From NCBI GenBank assembly GCA_036924285.1, contig JAYKYS010000014.1:5580001-5644000 (forward strand): a DNA stretch of 64,000 nucleotides, given 5' to 3'. Source of the DNA: Asterella californica. Lineage: Eukaryota > Streptophyta > Marchantiopsida > Marchantiales > Aytoniaceae. The notes under the pieces were generated by a model. That model saw nothing but the letters and a program-made list of their open reading frames with translations. It did not search any database and was not told where the DNA came from. Made by a program: the position numbers and the translations under genes. Every line of letters begins with the position of its first letter. The stretch's first letter is position 1. Positions 1 to 10,984 of this stretch are shown one piece after another.

Positions 1-1080
1 ATACTTGTGAGTTAGGTCAAGGTTATGTCCCTACCACGAACTCATAGGGAGTTCTATCTACGCAATGGCTCGCAATGGACATAGATTCTCAAACTGTATG
101 GAGTCCCTTTCGTAATAACTATGAAAATATTGAGTGAACTGTCATAACAAGATACAAATCAGAAGTCGAAATTCCAACAAACATAACGAGGCTTTGAGTA
201 TTCTCTAGGGGCATCGTATGAGACTCTCTAAGGTGAGAACTGAAACTGCCTTTCGTCAAACTATATCACGAACAAGCATAAAATGAGTACAAAGTAAATC
301 ACATATCCGGAACAATATTTGAACTTCGTAAACTCCTACTAATAGTAGGAGGTTTACAAGTTTAACTCTTACTCCTGTTAGTAGGAGATTAAAGTCCATC
401 AGTTGGAGATTAATGGTTCCAAATTTGAGTCACGTTCTTAAATGTGTTTTTCAAATGATCAATAAATTTCACGAGTGTCAAACTGCTGCTTCTAATTTAC
501 ACAAGAGAGTACAATTTTCCAGCCAAGAAGTGAACACTGAGAGCAAACTCAGAATAGGAATCGAAAACATGGAAGTAGTCAATCGTTACACTTGAGTTAA
601 CCTTATCGTCCCGCTTTATCTATAAGGCTATACAATCACAAAGGGAACAGAGATAGGTTAACTGGTACCAAATGGTCATCAATACTATTTCTTGATAGTT
701 TAGTGATGGTCAGAAGAGGCAGAGAAGGGTTTATCAGAGCTCAACTACAAAGAATCTTGTGCAAGTGACTCACATGGCTTTCTGAACCATATTGTCGCAT
801 GAAGGACTGATCCCGAGTGTAATCTGCCCCCATGAACCAAATCTCTCCACAAGTCAAGGCCGTTGATGCATATGGTACTTTTATGCCGTACACACATGGA
901 GAATCTTCGGCCACAAAAATGCGGGACCAGTTGGTTGTAAACTTCCCATCTACCTTCCGAAAAAGAAGGCGCAGGGGAAGCAAACTTACTAGCGAGTGCA
1001 TTCATGAATCGGACATAGACGTCTTCCTCGGTAACTGATATTGAGTGCACGTATTCGATTGCTTGTCCACGGTAAACGAT
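1..1080. other. Intergenic, no gene recognised
   Basis: Short open frames occur here, but none has recognisable protein character or splice context. The only structure I can support is the small hairpin at 330-354, annotated separately. Base composition is ordinary. Confidence 0.5.
330..354. repeat. Short hairpin, with degraded second copy
   Basis: CTCCTACTA at 333-341 and TAGTAGGAG at 343-351 are perfect reverse complements around one central base. The arms extend outward (AAAC / GTTT) with one bulge. A degraded version (CTCCTGTTAGTAGGAG) lies about 20 bases further on. It could be a transposon footprint or a small transcript hairpin; no function is implied. Confidence 0.6.
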
Positions 1081-1090
1081 CCTATTCATG

Positions 1091-1163
1091 TTCGCTGCGG
1101 GTATGGTTTTTGTTTTAGAGAAAGGCAACAGTACAGTACGCCTACCTTCGCTGCGGGTATGGT
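1091..1163. repeat. 17-base direct repeat pair
   Basis: TTCGCTGCGGGTATGGT occurs at 1091-1107 and again at 1147-1163, just upstream of the larger tandem duplication. This suggests repeated slippage or unequal exchange at this spot. Confidence 0.8.
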
Positions 1164-1238
1164 GTACTCATAAGGCAGGAGGCAATGGAGTGAGCTTTTC
1201 CCACACCACACCACCCACCATGATGAGGCCACTGAATT

Positions 1239-1599
1239 CCAGAAGCCAAAGCCGCATACAGTCGAAGGCAATGTATGGCTAAAAGAAAAGAGCTGCCGAA
1301 GAAGAGTTTGTCTTTTGGTGGTACGCACTCCCATACGCCTGCATCTAAACCACAGATCACAGCACGACTCCCAGAGTATATAAGTACCTTTGTTTTCTCA
1401 TCGCGAACTATTGTCATTTGGGTGGTACTCTGAGATTTCTATCTCTATGCTATAGACATAGTGGTGACACATGAGAGAGGGAGGGGGTACTGCGCTATTT
1501 TGCTTGTGATATGCCCTTGCCACCACCAACTTAATGTAACCAAAAAATTACAGGACACTGTAGCCTGTATTGTAGTACTCTGTACATGAGATCATGAGA
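1239..1599. repeat. Tandem duplication, copy 1 (promoter-like)
   Basis: This segment, beginning CCAGAAGCCAAAGCCGCATA and ending near GAGATCATGAGA, is repeated almost at once at 1605-1937. The copies differ by scattered substitutions and two short stretches missing from copy 2 (around GTGGTGACAC, and around GTGATATGCCCTTG). It contains a TATA box at 1377-1384. The divergence indicates a tandem duplication that is not brand new. Confidence 0.9.
1377..1384 (+). promoter_or_regulatory. TATA box in duplicated segment, copy 1
   Basis: TATATAAG followed by TACC matches the plant TATA consensus. The same box is conserved in copy 2 at 1743-1750. A promoter role is inferred from the motif alone. Confidence 0.4.
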
Positions 1600-1604
1600 T
1601 CTGT

Positions 1605-1937
1605 CCAGAAGCCAAAGCCGCATACAGACGAAGGCAAGGTATGGCTAAAAGAGAAGAGCTGCCGAAGAAGAGTTTGTTTTTTGGTGGTACGCACTCCCAT
1701 ACGCCTGCATCTAAACCACAGATCACAGCACGACTCCCAGTGTATATAAGTACCTTTGTTTTCTCATCTCGAACTATTGTCATTTGGCTGGTACTCTGAG
1801 ATTTCTATCTCTATGCTATAGACATATGAGAGAGGGAGGGGGTACTGCGCTATTTTGCTTGCACCACCAACTTAATGTAACCAAAAAATACAGGTCACTG
1901 TAGCCTGTATTGTAGTACTCTGTACGTGAGATCATGA
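1605..1937. repeat. Tandem duplication, copy 2 (promoter-like)
   Basis: Second copy of the segment at 1239-1599, separated from it by a few bases. It keeps the TATA box (1743-1750), the GAGAGAGGGAGGGGGTACTG block and the CCTGTATTGTAGTACTCTGT block near its end. No clear reading frame follows either copy, so what they might have driven is unknown. Confidence 0.9.
1743..1750 (+). promoter_or_regulatory. TATA box in duplicated segment, copy 2
   Basis: TATATAAG in the same context as copy 1 (GACTCCCAG before, TACCTTTGTTTTCTC after). Conservation between otherwise drifting copies is suggestive but not proof of function. Confidence 0.4.
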
Positions 1938-3747
1938 AAGGTCGGAGTACCCTGCCGGGACTGCCCTCTCTGGGGTAGACACAATAACATTCGGACAGTT
2001 CGACTGTTCACGAGGAACTCATGGCGGCGACTAAACGATGTCAGGTCTAGACATGGAGACAAGAACCAGCGGAAGTGAGTGACGAGTCCATCCGTTCAGT
2101 ACAGTACTCGGGAGGTGAGGTCACTTGGGAGAAAGTGAGGGAGGGGGGGTCAGTGGAACAAGGACACTGAGAAGAAATATAGCGGACAGACGGGCAGGCA
2201 GACGGACGGACGCAACAACAGGATGCTCAGCCAGCAACGCCGCGCCAGCAGCCGGTAGCAGCAGGCAGCGATGCGAAGGCGGGCAAATTCGTTTTGAGGT
2301 GAGAGACCGGAGAGTCCAGAGAGTTTAGGGAGACGAGAGTGAGTGAGAAGGAAGGATATAGGGTAGTATAGATGACTCGAGAAGTTAGGACGAGCAGAAC
2401 AGCATAAGAAATTTGGAGTGAGCGAGAACTTGGGAAGAGATCAAAGCCTTGATCGTAGGAGCTGCACAGCACAGCGCAGAGCACGAGCATTGCTATTTGA
2501 GCTCAGCTGATGCACTGATAGGACGTTGACGGGAGGGTATAATAGATATTCGAAGAGAGAAGAGAGCGTGTGAGGGGCGGAAGTACCTGGTTGGAGAAGG
2601 TGTATACCTGTAATAGAAGTGGGCCGCGGAGAGGCTTTCAGGAAAGAGTGTATTGATTGGATTCTGGTTGTCGGATTCGGCAGGGCGGACAGCACACCAC
2701 AGGGTAGAGCCGAAGAAGAAGGAGAGACAAGCTTAAAAGAAGAGAGCAGCAGCGCTGAATTAAGAATGGTACAGGAAGAGTCGAGGCAGAGGCGCGGCAC
2801 CCATCACCTTGGGAAGTATTAACTCGTATGGTCTAAGGCACCGATGCGAATTCGACGAAACTCTCTTCACAGCTGACGTTGTAGAAGAATGTAAGCTGAT
2901 CTCTCTTCACGTCTTCTCATTCCATCAGACTCCTCATCCTCTGCGTATGTTGGGCCTTCAGCGAGTCAACTCCAATTCCTCTGTGGCTTCTTGCCTCTGA
3001 GCTTCCAGCATTTTTCACGAGCCTGGTGGCGCTATATCGCTGAATTTTAACTTCCTTGGTCCTCCTTCGAGTCGCCGTCTACCGTACCAGCGAGGAGGAG
3101 ATGTTGGGGAAAAGAAATATAAGGCGTTTGAGAGTTTCTCTCTCTATGGCGCTAGAGCGGAAGATGGCTACTGCAAAGCTCCTCTGAAAAAGATTAGTCT
3201 GAAAGTTAGTCAATGAGCAATATATAATCGTTGGCGGAGGTCGTGTAGGTCAACCGGTCGATTCTTTCGACAGCTGAGTGGGTTAATCTCTGAGCTCGTA
3301 TCACCTACTAGAGGTTACTGTTTGACTTATGCCCCATCTATTGAAAGTGAGGTAGGAATTCACTGCGTGATTGGGACTAGAGACTGTCTCCTTGGGGAGT
3401 CTCAAACTGGTCTAATCGCAGTCGATTTTGATGCTTGTAGGAAACAGGGTTGACTAGGGGTGTGTTGCAAGCAGTCTATGCGGTTTCAGAGGGGATTTAA
3501 CTCGGACGAACAGTAGAAGAATCTGTACTGGTGTTCTCAACGTTTTAGAATCGTTGACTAAATTTTGCTCAAACAGCGGACTAGGTACAACTTGAACAGC
3601 TTAGCTGGACAGGAATTGAGACGTAGGTAGTGAGGATTCTCATGCGTTCACGCCTTCTGAGATCACGTTGGTTGGCAGGACTTCTCTTCTCTGTAGGGAC
3701 GTAGATACTCAGGTCTAGAAGTTGAAAATTTTGAGGCGAGAACCGAG
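1938..3747. other. Purine-rich upstream region of the PADRE gene
   Basis: No protein-coding gene is visible. From about 2110 to 2810 the + strand is strongly purine-rich (runs of GAGAG, GGAGG and AGAAG), as often seen in plant 5' leaders and GAGA-factor-bound promoters. The region sits directly upstream of the gene at 3748 and may hold its promoter, 5' UTR and perhaps a 5' UTR intron. I cannot place the transcription start. Confidence 0.4.
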
Positions 3748-4569
3748 ATGGGCAACAGTCCTTTGACGCTCTGCATTCATCAGGTCTGGGAGAAGCAGAC
3801 TGTGCAAGTAGTCCAGCCTGACGGACAAGTATTGTATATGCAACAACCGATGACGGTCGCGAACCTGCTTGAAGCTCACCCATCGCATTTCGTGTGCCAC
3901 GGTAGTCCACCGTTACTGGAGCAGCGGCTTCCTGCTGATACGAAGCTGGAAGCTGGTGAAATCTACTACCTGCTCCCCATTCCCCGACCGAGCTTTCCTG
4001 CTCAGCCCAATTTTCAACGGCGGTACACTCGTCCTCGATCCAGGAAAAGTTTACAACAACAGCAACTTCAGTCAGTAGTAGCAGATAAGGCCTCATGCCG
4101 GCCTCCGAGTTCCGGTTGCTCTTATGATAGATCATCGGTGTCGAATATCACGGATTATACCCAATTGAACATCAAACCTCAGGGATGTCTGATCAAGTTC
4201 TTCGTGTTCCGTCAAAGCGTGGCATCTGCTGTATCGCCTGAGGAGGCATTCAAGTTGCAGAGCAACGATTGCTACGCTTCAAGGCCACCAGCGCGGAAGT
4301 ACCAGAAGTTCGACGCCAAGTACAGAGGTAGCAGAGGGCGAAAACCGATTATCACATGGAGGCCGCATTTAGAGAGCATCTCGGAAACTAAGCCCGTGCA
4401 TGACTTCAACAAGAAGAACAATATTAGCAGCTTCTCCGTGTCTTTGTTCTCCACCATTTCTAACATCAAAATGTCGGCAGTGGCACCCGCCATGAAGGTG
4501 CCATCACCAGTACCGAGCGTCAGCATTGAACGAGATTGCCAAAGGCAGAAGTTAATGTATTCTGCATGA
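3748..4569 (+). CDS. PADRE-domain (DUF4228) protein
   Basis: An intronless 273-codon frame with a good start context (GAGATGGGC). The protein starts MGNS, so Gly2 is a likely N-myristoylation site, as in many family members. The N-terminal half matches the PADRE/DUF4228 pattern: a valine-rich strand with VVQPDGQV (residues 21-28), the TVANLLEAHPSHFVC block (36-50) and LPADTKLEAGEIYYLLP (61-77). WRPHLESISE near residue 204 matches the conserved C-terminal motif of the longer family members. The middle is low-complexity (QQQQ, Ser/Arg-rich) and the tail is variable, as is usual. The family is plant-specific and is known to respond to pathogens and abiotic stress, but its biochemical activity is not established. 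Nothing looks truncated. The large antisense frame over it is a shadow. Confidence 0.9.
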   Translation: MGNSPLTLCIHQVWEKQTVQVVQPDGQVLYMQQPMTVANLLEAHPSHFVCHGSPPLLEQRLPADTKLEAGEIYYLLPIPRPSFPAQPNFQRRYTRPRSRKSLQQQQLQSVVADKASCRPPSSGCSYDRSSVSNITDYTQLNIKPQGCLIKFFVFRQSVASAVSPEEAFKLQSNDCYASRPPARKYQKFDAKYRGSRGRKPIITWRPHLESISETKPVHDFNKKNNISSFSVSLFSTISNIKMSAVAPAMKVPSPVPSVSIERDCQRQKLMYSA

Positions 4570-7500
4570 ACTGCAGTAACAGCAGCAGCGGAATATCTCA
4601 AGGCCATAACTTTCTGTGGTCAAATTTTTGTTCGCGGGCGACTATCAACCCCAACTTTCTTGTCGTGTACATATTTTTTAGCCTTCTGCCTCGGAAGTTG
4701 CTCGTTTAGTTAATCATCGACACGTCTCTTTTCTCAGAGGTGAAAGTACACATCTCGTCTGTATAGAGCAGCAGTTCTCTCTAGCTGTAGTTGTTGACGG
4801 TGTTCCCTGGCCTCGGAGGTCGCTCGATGATTTGATCATCGCTTCGACTTGATTTCTCGTGGGTTTGACCAAAAGTGTTCTAAGAGGGATTGGCGGTAGG
4901 CATTACCCTCCCCTGGAAGTGGAGCACGTCTGTAATCTTGAGCGCTACGTTAGGTGATTAACCGACAGAGTTTCGAAGAATCTAAGCACTAAATTGTGCT
5001 TTGATTGTTGCACATGTAACCTTATAACAAAATCGGAAAACAATGTTTATCGTTCTTAACTGTGTTTTAGATATTGATCCAAGGATTCGAAGTTTGCATT
5101 TTACCGCATGCGGATTCACTCTTCCTCGTACTCAGATTTCTTTCTTTTCAATTTGTTATGCGAACTCGGCAATACGCTTTGTAACATAAGGTTTGCACTT
5201 CACGATGAGTGTACTTCGAGGAGACTGTCTACCAGCTGCAGGTGAACCCTGTAACATCGACTCACTGCTGTGATTGTTGCAATCGGTACTTCAATTACAC
5301 GTCCCCTGTTGAATTTATCCCTTCCCGCCTGAAATCCAGCCTTCACCGCCTTTCGGTAGTGGGCGCCTTTGCGAAATGAGTCTCCCTCCCTCTCTCCGCA
5401 GCCAGATGACATTCCGTAACTTTCTGGGCACGCAATTGCCAGGAACTTAGAGCATCGAAGCTGTCTGAAGTGGCAGGCCATGGGATGGACTTATGCCCTG
5501 CAAGTGATCATTGCAACATCTTGCCATCCCAACGCAACGGCAGACGTTTCGCTTCTTCTTTGTTGGCGGACAGGTCCGCGGGAAAGAAGACACTAGTTAT
5601 AGGCCAAGCGTGCCTTTCATAAAGCACGCGGACCTCCACTGACGTCTCCCGCTCCAAGAAAAACATCCAGACAGGCGTTCATCTGTGAGCGGGAGAAGTC
5701 TCATGCGTCATGAAGACAGCCTTTAGGCGATCATCACCGTCGACGACTAACGGAGATCCAATTTGGAAAGTCCACAACTCGATAGTAGTTCATGTCCTAA
5801 TGTTCGGGCGTGAGAACGTCAGGTCAAAGCGAAACTGCTGCACAGAGTAATAAACAGTCGATCTTCCTCTCTGGTTCTTTTGTTGCGGTTGTAATCGAGC
5901 TTTCACGGCCTGTCACGATTACCTGTAAGCTGTAACATAGGAGCCCCTAGCAGCCAGATGCTCTCAGCCCGAGATGATAAGAAGAGATATGATGGAGACT
6001 CGTCGTTGATGTAAGTCTCGTCTTTCCTTCTGTCTCGGCAGTTTGCTGACGGCCGATAGAGCGCAACGTGCCGCCATCAGAAACTTCTCGGCTGGTGGCG
6101 TCGACACCTAACGAGCACACCAGACACTCCTGGGTATGAGGGACACAGAAAGAGAAATTGCAGCGTTGGCTCGTCAGGCTGCAGAAGAGAATTACCTGGT
6201 CTTGCAGAGTGATCATTCATAGGCCTGCAGAGAAGACAAGACTATGAAATCTTCGTTACTGAAATGATTACAGAATTGTAGATTCATTTTAGTAAATTGG
6301 TTATTAACCTTCTTTCTGGCAAGTCTTCGACATCTATCCCTCCACTCCCCTCTCTGCCGAGTCTGTTCCCCACAATAAGTTTGGGAAACCTACAGTCCGA
6401 GGGCTTGAGAGGCAAGGCATGCAAGGGACGGCATTTGAAGCGTATACTGGATCCTTTTTCCTGATTCCAGTATATCATCCTGACCATTATTGGAGTCGAG
6501 CCGCAGGCGACTCGTCTCCAGGTTAGATGATAGTCAGTTCACAGATCACGACGTAGCTTTCGTTGAAAGATGTTGCAGTGGAACATAATATTTATGTCAA
6601 CAATCCAGATGCCTGACATTTGTTCACCAGCATATTTGTGAATGTTTGGCTGTCCCAAATGCAGGCTATTCATTACATTTTCTTGGTCAAAGCAGGGTTG
6701 ATGGTAGAGATGATAACATATGGCCTCGTCATCGTGGCCTTCGTGCGTTCTTGTCATGCAAGAACTCTCCCCTGTTCTATGAGATAATCTGGCTTTAAGT
6801 GATTGATGGACTGAGTGGATGACTTCACGTATGAGTCGATCGATGGTATGGACTCCAGGCCAGCCAGGATTGATTGTAAGCGGGAGTGTATCAGAGGGTA
6901 GTGCAAGACGGCCGTCACGAGACCGTGGGCACTGCTTGCTTTCTTCAGTGCTGCGGTTACCTGTATTTACAGAGAATCAGGATCTTGCGCTAAGTGCTTG
7001 CAGACACGAAAGTGAGGACTGGGTGGGTGCATGACACAAACCTAGCAGTATGCGGGCGCTGACGGATGGGCAAGTGGAGAGAAATAGTTGGACGCTACAG
7101 CAGGCAGCACAAAGAGGACGGAATCGTGACCGAGCCCTCTGCATCACGTGAGTTTGTGTATAGCAGCCAGCGGGTCGAGGACAGCCTGCTGGCGGGCAAG
7201 GCAAATTCATAAATTATGGAAGTGGTAAGTGCTGCCGGCGAGTGGCCCTTACAGAACGGTGTACTGTTCCTTAAAAAGGTCATGTTCTATCTATCTTCCT
7301 CCTGCTGCAAAAACACCTCGTGCACAACGAGAAGAACAAATCCAAGCAACACGGTCAGCCAACCAAACAAGACCACATGAGATTAAGCCAGAGAATAAAA
7401 GCTGCTTCCAGGGGAGAGGGGAAAAGGTGCACAACGTTGAGTACCGTGAGCAGAACCCGTCTGAAATGCTACATTGAGCAAGTGCTCTCTGCTGCACTCT

Positions 7501-10500
7501 CAGTGATCGACAATTAGGATAAAGATGGAAGCGGTAACTTTCTTCCATCTGCCCGAATCTTGCCCACACCGGCTGCCGCTGTTGGTGCTCAGTCCCCATG
7601 TGCACCTCCCTCTCTACCACCCATCTTGGGCACAAGATGGGTTCAAAAGAGCTTAGGGCATATGCTCTATACTGTACCTCCTCCATTTCCTGTTGTCATT
7701 GGCATCGATGATAAGGTTAGACCGCGGTCTTCAAGCTGCGCTTGGAACAGTGTTTAGATTCCATGAGCTGGTCACAAATGAGTTCCCTTTTACGGACTCA
7801 GTTTTACCCACTCACATTAACACGGCAAGAAGCGATTTTTAAAATTTCGTGGCGAAGCCAGATAACTTGAGTTTGTGGGCCGCATTCACCCCGTAGCTTC
7901 TCAAGACAAATTAAAGGATAAGGACTGCACATGCCACCAACATGTGATTCGGCGAGCAAGTACCGGAAGTACAATCTCATCACGTATGCCAGAGCAAACA
8001 TAATGTTAATGAACATGCGTTAGGAAATTCTTTTTCAGTTCAGAAACTACCTCTTGCTGGAAAGATGGTAAAGAGAGAATTGCAGATCTTGCGTGATCCC
8101 TTTCAACCTAAATGACCAGGTAAACTACAGTCCTGGATACGGGAGAAAACCCTGGTCCTGTGCAGATATGGGGAAGGCTTTTCTGGGTCTGCAAGCCTGC
8201 CTACCCACAGGGTAGACAGTGGTTCAGTTGGCGGGCATTTGTGGCTTGGAAGGATCGTTGCTTCACTTCAGTGATCCTGACAATACCTTCATTGATCCTG
8301 ACAATATCCAAGATCGTATGTAGCAATTTTGGCTAGCAAATCCCCGGGGACCAAAGCCAGTGAAATGGCGGATCCATACCATAGCGACGCAAGACCTGTG
8401 TTTGAGTAGCCTGGCCTCCCCTTCAACGGGACAAAGGTGAAGGGAAGTCCAAAATGCCGATGCTGCGGAGTTGCACACAATCATCGTGCTCCTACAGGCG
8501 ACCACCTACCCGTGGTTGTGCTATTTGTCAATCGTAACTGGTACAAAAGGAGGCCGCGCGAATGATGTGCAGACAAGGAAGATCATGTTTTTAAATCGAT
8601 TTCCATGGACATGCACCCATTGTATCATAACTCGTTTTTGCTCATCATTCGAATTTTCGGCAGCCGGCGCATTTATGACCCATCGACTCACATGTGCGTT
8701 CCTCAGAACGCGCTTTGTGAAAGGGCTTCTGATCTTCATTCGATTGGTGCCGGTCCAGCACCAGTGGAAGGGCAAATACTGGAGATATAAAAGGTTTGAC
8801 TCGTTTACCAACACGAATACTACATCTCCCTCATTTCCTCGTCGATGGAGGCTCAAGTTCACACGCACTCCGCATCCTTGAAATGTTTTATCTGGCCCCG
8901 GCTTACTATCATGAGCCGTACGGCACAGCCGAATGAAGCCAAAAATATGCTTTACAAGCACATTTGCAGACCTCAACGATCGTCGTAGTACACGATAGCG
9001 AACCAAGAACTTTCTGGCCCCACACTTGGCCATTTCGAGAGACTGAATTTTGTCGTGGCCTCTAGATCGGAAATTAAAGCGATCTATGGCAGCTGCGCAG
9101 GATGAGCAGCAGCAGAGGAACGTGGAAAGTTGGAAACCAAGAGAGGGTTTTCACATTACTGGACAGTGGACTTCACTTTTCTTTGTCCTTGAGAAGAGAA
9201 AATGACTGAAGAGAGAAAGGGGAACTGTGGTTGAAATACTGATGGCTATATACTGAGAGTGGGGCCCATCACGATATTATCTCTTCCTGAGCTTCGCGTA
9301 CAGTATGTCACTTCCAGGATTCCAGGTCCTCCCTGAGTCCCTAAACCAAACGCTACTATGATTATGTCCAGCGACAGTGTTGTTTGACTTGTGCTCCACA
9401 CAAAGCTTTGACCCGTCATTTATTTAAACTGAATCCCCAGAACGCCATTCATGATCCCCAATTAACGATCTACTGGAGTCCAACTCACGCTCGCCAGTAG
9501 TACTGTAGTATGATAGGAGAGAGAGAGGCTCTCTGGGGTGCTAGTGTGTCCACTCTTAGCAGATAAACCCTCTGCGCAGTACATTAACAACATAGTGTTA
9601 GCCTCCCTTACACAGCCAACTAAGAGGACTCCCCATCTCCACAAAAACCCGCCTAGTCGAGCGGCATGGACTGCAAGAGACGACTTATATATTTTCCGGT
9701 CTGGCCTCCGCTTTCACAGATGTTTATCGCTTCCCGCCCTCTTCAGTATATCTGTCTCCCTTCAACAAAACGCAGCTAAGGCACCGCCGACGACGGTGGT
9801 CTGAACCCCAAGGACACAGGGTGCAGTGCGCCCAAACAGTAGGACAGAACGTAGTCTCCTCAAAGAAATATACGAAAGCCATGGGCGAGTTCGAGATCCA
9901 CGTGACTGCAGCAGCTGCGCACAGTGCGGACTCAGTTCGTACAGACAAGCGCTTCTGCTGCAGGGGGTCGTCGAGAATCGAAACAGACGAAGGTAAGAAA
10001 TCAAACCGGTAATCAGGCCCATCAAGGTGAACCGGAATAACTTGGAACATCAAGCAGATAACTTTCCTAAATCACCGCCGGAAGCGACAGGTTCCCGAAT
10101 TTCAAACTTTGTTTGAGAAGGTTTATTCCTTGAGTTGTTCAGGAAAGCCTATGCAACTATCCGGATTCCGGTGACTTGTTTAGGAGTCCGGTTGTTGCAG
10201 CGAGACACCAAAGGCTGGCAGAACCAAAAATTTACCCCGAGCGCTGATCAAAACAACCACGAAAGGGTGAAGAAAGAGAGGCAGAAGAAACACGAACATG
10301 AACCCTCGCCCCTTTCCATCGAGCGATGTAAAGCAAGAAAAACTTACTCGTTCCATTAGCAGCAGGAGAGTGATTGTGTCAGTGAGGCCACTCGGATTTG
10401 CAGGCGCGAACGGACGAGCAAGCGAGAGCGTGACGCGGGAGTGATGTCAAGGAAGGCGCGGTCAGTGCGCGCGGAATCGAAATCGAAAGAATTCAAATTC

Positions 10501-10984
10501 TTCTGATCTGTTCACCACATTTGACTTTGTCTTCTTGACCCTCCCGACGTTTTCTTGCCCGCAGGTTTTCCGCTCCCGCGTCAGAAAGCCAGCTTTAGCT
10601 GTGCGATTAGTGGATGGGCTAGAGGCTCCGTCCCAGGCTCCCGCCGCTCGCTCGTTCAGCTTCCAGTCTGACATACGTGTATATGAAATTATGACACCCA
10701 TAGCGGCATAGCCCTCCCTTTCTCGTGCATTTAGATCTGGTCCGCTGTAATGCTCGAAAGTTGTGGGAACACATTCCGCTTATCCTTCTTCTGCCTGTCT
10801 GACAGAACACCATTTTCTTCGCTGGCGCTGGCGCTGGTCCGTCCGCTCGTCTTGCTTCTATGCTCTTTCTGACATACACTCCACTTGTAGATGCGAGAAA
10901 CCTCGTCGCTGAGTACGACGTGGTGCTTGAGATGCTCTGCACTTGCTACAACTTCCAAAAGAAAGGAAGAGGTGAACGGAGAAG
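4570..10984. other. Long intergenic stretch, no secure gene
   Basis: Base composition is balanced, but I recognise no protein family. Frames of 100-170 codons occur (for example 8521-9033 on the minus strand and 8471-8881 on the plus strand) without known motifs, start context or splice support. Near 10880-10960 (minus) a short stretch reads HLKHHVVLSDEVSRIYK, which looks coding, right beside the edge of the AT-rich island; it could be an orphan exon. Several unrecognised exons may be missed here. Confidence 0.4.

Noticed and set aside
3581..4135. 184-codon minus-strand frame
   Set aside because: It lies antisense to the PADRE gene, whose protein is clearly recognisable; the frame is a shadow.
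8521..9033. 170-codon minus-strand frame and overlapping plus-strand frame
   Set aside because: Both strands are open here, neither shows known motifs or natural domain structure, and there is no splice or promoter support. Possibly chance, so not called as a gene.
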